A stretch of DNA of 64,000 bases from Kribbella monticola (GTDB lineage Bacteria; Actinomycetota; Actinomycetes; Propionibacteriales; Kribbellaceae). Where the stretch lies: positions 558,001 through 622,000 of the forward strand of contig NZ_QFXK01000039.1 of NCBI RefSeq assembly GCF_003261635.1, given 5' to 3'. The notes below the pieces were generated by a model. The model was not told where the DNA came from and searched no databases. It saw only the letters and a list, made by a program, of their open reading frames with translations. Of the stretch, positions 60,809 to 64,000 are shown piece by piece. The translations under genes were made by a program, and so were the position numbers. The first letter of the stretch is position 1. The number at the start of each line of letters is the position of its first letter.

Positions 60809-60848
60809 CCCCGCACGACGCCCACGCAGCTCGTGCCCGAGGCTGCTG

Positions 60849-61682
60849 TCAGGCGAGGGTTATGAGGGTTATGCCGGCTACTACTACGGTGGCGGCCAGG
60901 GCTCGTTTGGGGCCGAAGCGTTCGCCGAAGAAGAGGGCGCCGATGATGGCGCCGAAGATGATGCTGGTTTCGCGGAGGGCAGCGACGGCGGCTAGGGCTC
61001 CGCGGGTTTGGGCCCATAGGACGAGGCTGTAGGCGGCGAGCGAGACCAGGCCGCCGGCGAGGCCGGCGTACAGGTAGCGCTTTTCTACCCGGAGGAAGCT
61101 CAAGCCCCGTCGCCAGAGGACGAAGAGGATCAGGACGGCATTCTGGAGGGTGAAGGTCCAGCCCATGTACGACGCGAGCGGGACCTTGCGGACGGCGACT
61201 CCGTCGACCACCGTGTAGGCGGCGATCAGCAGGCCGGTGCCGAACGCGGCGAGCAAAGCAGGCGCCTGGTGGCGTTTTGGGCGGCCGCCGATGAAGACCA
61301 GGGCGATCAGGCCGGCCGAGATGAGCAGTACGCCGGCCAACTCCAGCGGCATCAGGTGCTGGTTGAGCACCACGACCGCGACCACCGCGACCACCCACGG
61401 CGACGTACCGCGCGCCAGGGGGTAGACCTGGCTGAACTGACCGAGGTTGTACGACATGACCAACCCGCCGTAGTACGCAAGATGCACCACCACCGAAGCG
61501 ATGATGTACGGCCACGCCTTCGCCGGTGGCAGCCCTGTGATCGCGATCGCGACGACGGCACACGCGCCGGACGACAACGCGAGCAGCGCGAACCCACCAA
61601 GGCGATCCGGTACGCCGTGCGCCATCGCGTTCCACGCCGCGTGCAGCACCGCCGCACCGAGCACCGCCAGCAACACCGTCAC
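60849..61682 (-). CDS. EamA/DMT-family transporter
   Basis: 277 aa from GTG 61682. Ten hydrophobic helices in two EamA halves: LLAVLGAAVLHAAWNAMAHG at the start, GTSPWVVAVVAVVVLNQHLMPLELAGVLLISAGL, and the second-half AALRETSIIFGAIIGALFFGERFGPKRALAATVVVAGI with the E(R/T) signature. Typically exports or imports small metabolites or amino acids. Convergent with the hydrolase gene, 40 bases away; the downstream alpha-galactosidase gene on the same strand ends 58 bases upstream of it. Confidence 0.9.
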   Translation of the reverse strand: MTVLLAVLGAAVLHAAWNAMAHGVPDRLGGFALLALSSGACAVVAIAITGLPPAKAWPYIIASVVVHLAYYGGLVMSYNLGQFSQVYPLARGTSPWVVAVVAVVVLNQHLMPLELAGVLLISAGLIALVFIGGRPKRHQAPALLAAFGTGLLIAAYTVVDGVAVRKVPLASYMGWTFTLQNAVLILFVLWRRGLSFLRVEKRYLYAGLAGGLVSLAAYSLVLWAQTRGALAAVAALRETSIIFGAIIGALFFGERFGPKRALAATVVVAGITLITLA

Positions 61683-61740
61683 CCCACCACCCTGTACGAG
61701 CAGGGGGGCAACCACCACCGAGTTCCTGACCGTGGAAGAG

Positions 61741-64000
61741 CTAACTGCAGGTGACTTCCGCATTCAGCCAGTCGGCATGGTCGAAGTCGGGGCTACCGGC
61801 AATATCGAGACGTAGCTCCAGTACCGCGACGCCGGTGACCGTCGCGTTGATCGCAACAGCACCACCGGCTCCGGTGGCGTCGGCCTGGCCCAGGCGGGTG
61901 CCGTCACCCCAGACCTCGAAGTGGACCTGCCCGCGGTCGCCTACCTCGTCGTCGATGCCGACCGACGTGGTGAAGCTGCTGCACTGCTTGCCGAGGTAGA
62001 AGCTCGCTGCGCCGTTCGCGTGACCGCCGAGACCGGACGGGTAGACCACACCGGCCACCGTGAGTGGCTGTCCGTCGCCCTCAGCCTGCTCACCGACGCT
62101 GCGGTTCCGCTCGAGCGGACCCCAGCCGTTCGTCATGGAGACCCACGGCCGGTCACCGAGCTTGGACTTGCCGGCCGGCGGCGGCGTACCGAGGCAGGTG
62201 ATCTGCGGATCGAGCCAGTCCGCATGGTCGTAATCGGGCGTCGCCCCTGGATCGAGCCGCAGTTCCAGTACATCCACACCGCTCAGATTCGCGTTCAGCG
62301 TCACGGCACCACCGGAGCCGCTCGCGTCGGCCTGGGCCAACCTGGTCCCGTCACCCCACACCTCGAAGCGCACCTGACCTTGGTCGCCCACCTCGTCGTC
62401 GATGCCGCCCGCCACGGTCAGCTGGGTGCAGTTCGAGTCGAGAAAGAACCCGATCCGGCCAGGAGCGTGGGCGCCGAGTCCCTTCGGATACACCGTGCCG
62501 GCGACCGTCAGCGGCTTGCCGTCCCCCGAGTCCTGACCGCCCACGCTCTGGTTGCGCTCGACCGGACCCCAATAGTTCTCCGAATACACCCACGCCTGAT
62601 CGGACAGCGTCGTACGACCAACTGGCGGCGGATCGGACACCGTGAAGCCGCCTCCGCCCGAAGCGTGCTGCACGCTGCCGTTCCAGGTCCAGTCAGCACT
62701 CCCAGTCAGCTCCACCGGTCCAAGGGCTGGCTGACTGGCTGCGAGGTGCCAGGTCACCACACCCGTCGATCCAGCGGGGACAGTTGGCAACTGCGTCGAT
62801 CCGGCCGGAGTCGTCGACCACGGGCTCGGTGCATTCAGGGCAAGCTGCGCAGCCGTCAGCGCAGCGGGGCCGTCGTTGTTGATCTTCACCCGTACGTCGA
62901 CTCGCCCAGCCGTGGAGACGTAGGGCTTCACGGGCTCGGCCTCCACCACGACCAGTGGCGCCAGGCCGACCGAAGCACCCGGCGTCACCTTGAACATCGC
63001 GGCCTCGTGCGATGCCACCTGCGCGCGGATCGTCCCGCCTGAAGCCCGTACGGCGTCGGTCCACAAGTTCTTCACCGTGTACGTCGAGGAGGCGCCGAGC
63101 CCGAGTGCGCCGGCCGTCGTACTGATGGTGGCGAGGCTCTGCGATCGATTCAGCAGCACGACCGCGGCGGAGCCGTCGGAGAGCTTCTTGGACCAGACCT
63201 CGAGGTCGCCGTCGTCGCGAATCTTCTTGCCCTGCTGGCCGGCCCAGTCCTGATCGACCGCGACGACGTCCGGGTCGGTCAGCTGATCCCGCGTCGTCGC
63301 GGGCATGTTGCGAAGGTCGTTGCCCGCGATCAGCGGCGCGTTCAGGATCGACCAGAGGCTCATGTGCGCCTGGCTTTCGCCGTCGGTCAGGCCGCTGTTG
63401 CCGACCTCGAGCATGTCGGGGTCGTTCCATTGGTTCGGTCCGGAGTACGCCTCGAGCCCGACCTGCTGGTCCAGCAGTGACATCACGCTCGGCCAGTTGT
63501 TGGCGATGTCGCCGGTGGTCCGCCACATATGACCGCCTGCCTCCGAGGCCCACAACCAGGGTTGGTTCTGACCCCATTCGCAGATGCTGAAGAGGATGTC
63601 GCGGCCGCTCGCGACCAGCGCGTCGCTCATCGTCCGGTAGCGGGTTTGGGCCGACATGCCGTCGTGGTCGCCGCAGTTGTCGTACTTGAGCAGGTCGACA
63701 CCCCAGCTCGCCCAGGTCTGCGCGTCCACGGTCTCGTGGTGCAGGCTCGCGGGCAGGCCGGCACAGGTGTACGAACCGGCGGACGAGTAGATGCCGAGCT
63801 TGAGACCGTTGGCGTGGACGTAGTCGGCGATCGCCTTGATTCCGTGGGGAAACCGCCGCGGGTCCGCCGTCAGCTGCCCGGCGGCGTCACGTTGCGGCGC
63901 CATCCAGCAGTCGTCGAGGTTCACGTACTCGTACCCCGCCGCAACCATCCCCGACGACACCATCGCGTCGACGGTGCCCTGGATCACCTTCTCGTTGATG
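61741..64000 (-). CDS. Secreted GH27 alpha-galactosidase with NEW3-like and two NPCBM domains, 5' end outside window
   Basis: At least 752 codons, open to the window edge, so the signal peptide and first catalytic strands are missing. GH27 motifs: YEYVNLDDCWM, LKYDNC with the nucleophile Asp (codon 63679-63681), the acid/base Asp in RTTGDI (63508-63510), NDPDMLEVGN and IAGNDLRNM. Then a beta-sandwich C-terminal domain, a NEW3-like linker domain with LNAPSPWSTTPAG, and two tandem NPCBM domains (about 62180-62600 and 61745-62150) with repeated GAHA/GGHA, IDDEVGD.GQV.FEVWGDG.RL and DHADWL blocks. It removes alpha-galactosyl groups from galactomannan-type polysaccharide outside the cell. Confidence 0.95.
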   Translation of the reverse strand, partial: INEKVIQGTVDAMVSSGMVAAGYEYVNLDDCWMAPQRDAAGQLTADPRRFPHGIKAIADYVHANGLKLGIYSSAGSYTCAGLPASLHHETVDAQTWASWGVDLLKYDNCGDHDGMSAQTRYRTMSDALVASGRDILFSICEWGQNQPWLWASEAGGHMWRTTGDIANNWPSVMSLLDQQVGLEAYSGPNQWNDPDMLEVGNSGLTDGESQAHMSLWSILNAPLIAGNDLRNMPATTRDQLTDPDVVAVDQDWAGQQGKKIRDDGDLEVWSKKLSDGSAAVVLLNRSQSLATISTTAGALGLGASSTYTVKNLWTDAVRASGGTIRAQVASHEAAMFKVTPGASVGLAPLVVVEAEPVKPYVSTAGRVDVRVKINNDGPAALTAAQLALNAPSPWSTTPAGSTQLPTVPAGSTGVVTWHLAASQPALGPVELTGSADWTWNGSVQHASGGGGFTVSDPPPVGRTTLSDQAWVYSENYWGPVERNQSVGGQDSGDGKPLTVAGTVYPKGLGAHAPGRIGFFLDSNCTQLTVAGGIDDEVGDQGQVRFEVWGDGTRLAQADASGSGGAVTLNANLSGVDVLELRLDPGATPDYDHADWLDPQITCLGTPPPAGKSKLGDRPWVSMTNGWGPLERNRSVGEQAEGDGQPLTVAGVVYPSGLGGHANGAASFYLGKQCSSFTTSVGIDDEVGDRGQVHFEVWGDGTRLGQADATGAGGAVAINATVTGVAVLELRLDIAGSPDFDHADWLNAEVTCS

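Overview
The window is about 64 kb of very GC-rich chromosomal DNA with the gene density, GTG/TTG starts, ATGA/GTGA stop-start overlaps and third-position GC of a high-GC actinomycete. Gene content (DinB/DUF664 enzymes of the mycothiol-linked family, FadE5-type acyl-CoA dehydrogenase, SARP/BTAD regulator with ATPase, DrrAB-type exporter, secreted GH27 and PL8 enzymes, TTGTCCACA-type DnaA boxes) fits a soil actinobacterium of the Nocardioidaceae/Kribbellaceae kind. The genus is inferred, not shown. No prophage, transposase, integrase, rRNA or CRISPR array is visible. One tRNA-Gly(CCC) is present.

Layout. 1-4.2 kb: two tandem paralogous secreted/lipoproteins, dcd, a MarR regulator and the tRNA. 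4.4-12 kb: VanZ-like protein, Tat-exported PL8 polysaccharide lyase, a frameshifted G5/Excalibur lipoprotein, a large membrane protein divergent from a TetR-CPBP protease pair, and a small unknown gene. 12-17.8 kb: a MerR regulator fused to a beta-clamp-like domain, a P-loop kinase-like protein, and a MHS permease-anmK-hydrolase operon. 17.8-25 kb: FadE5-like dehydrogenase, then a tightly overlapped three-gene operon of signal-peptide/TM proteins with TPM-like exterior domains, DUF4097 and DUF6458 genes, with several tandem minisatellites between genes. 25-33.3 kb (minus strand): thioredoxin-NHL protein, a large unknown protein, a three-gene sugar ABC importer lacking its own ATPase with a nested dyad operator, and a zinc alcohol dehydrogenase. 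33.3-36.8 kb: a 504-bp element with 71-bp terminal inverted repeats, LysR/acetyltransferase divergent pair, small proteins and more dispersed repeats.

36.8-49.3 kb: a phenylacetate-catabolism block (paaN with a beta-lactamase-like hydrolase and a flavin-reductase-like gene on minus; paaI-paaJ-paaK on plus), a TetR-controlled SDR/saccharopine-dehydrogenase-like/acyl-CoA-ligase group, and two tandem DinB-family genes preceded by a 15-codon leader peptide and a hairpin that occludes the first gene's Shine-Dalgarno. 49.4-64 kb: a subtilisin-like protease, a DnaA-box cluster, GntR-MFS pair, DrrAB exporter with a TetR, a 1081-aa SARP/STAND regulator, a second beta-lactamase-like hydrolase, an EamA transporter and a partial secreted GH27 alpha-galactosidase carrying two NPCBM domains.

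The most unusual items are the TPM-like operon with a conserved cytosolic C-x5-H...C-x2-C module, the DnaA-box cluster away from any dnaA/dnaN, the leader-peptide/hairpin switch, the inverted-repeat element with solo relatives, and the MerR-clamp fusion. Functions given for these are inference from sequence read by eye; no database search was run.
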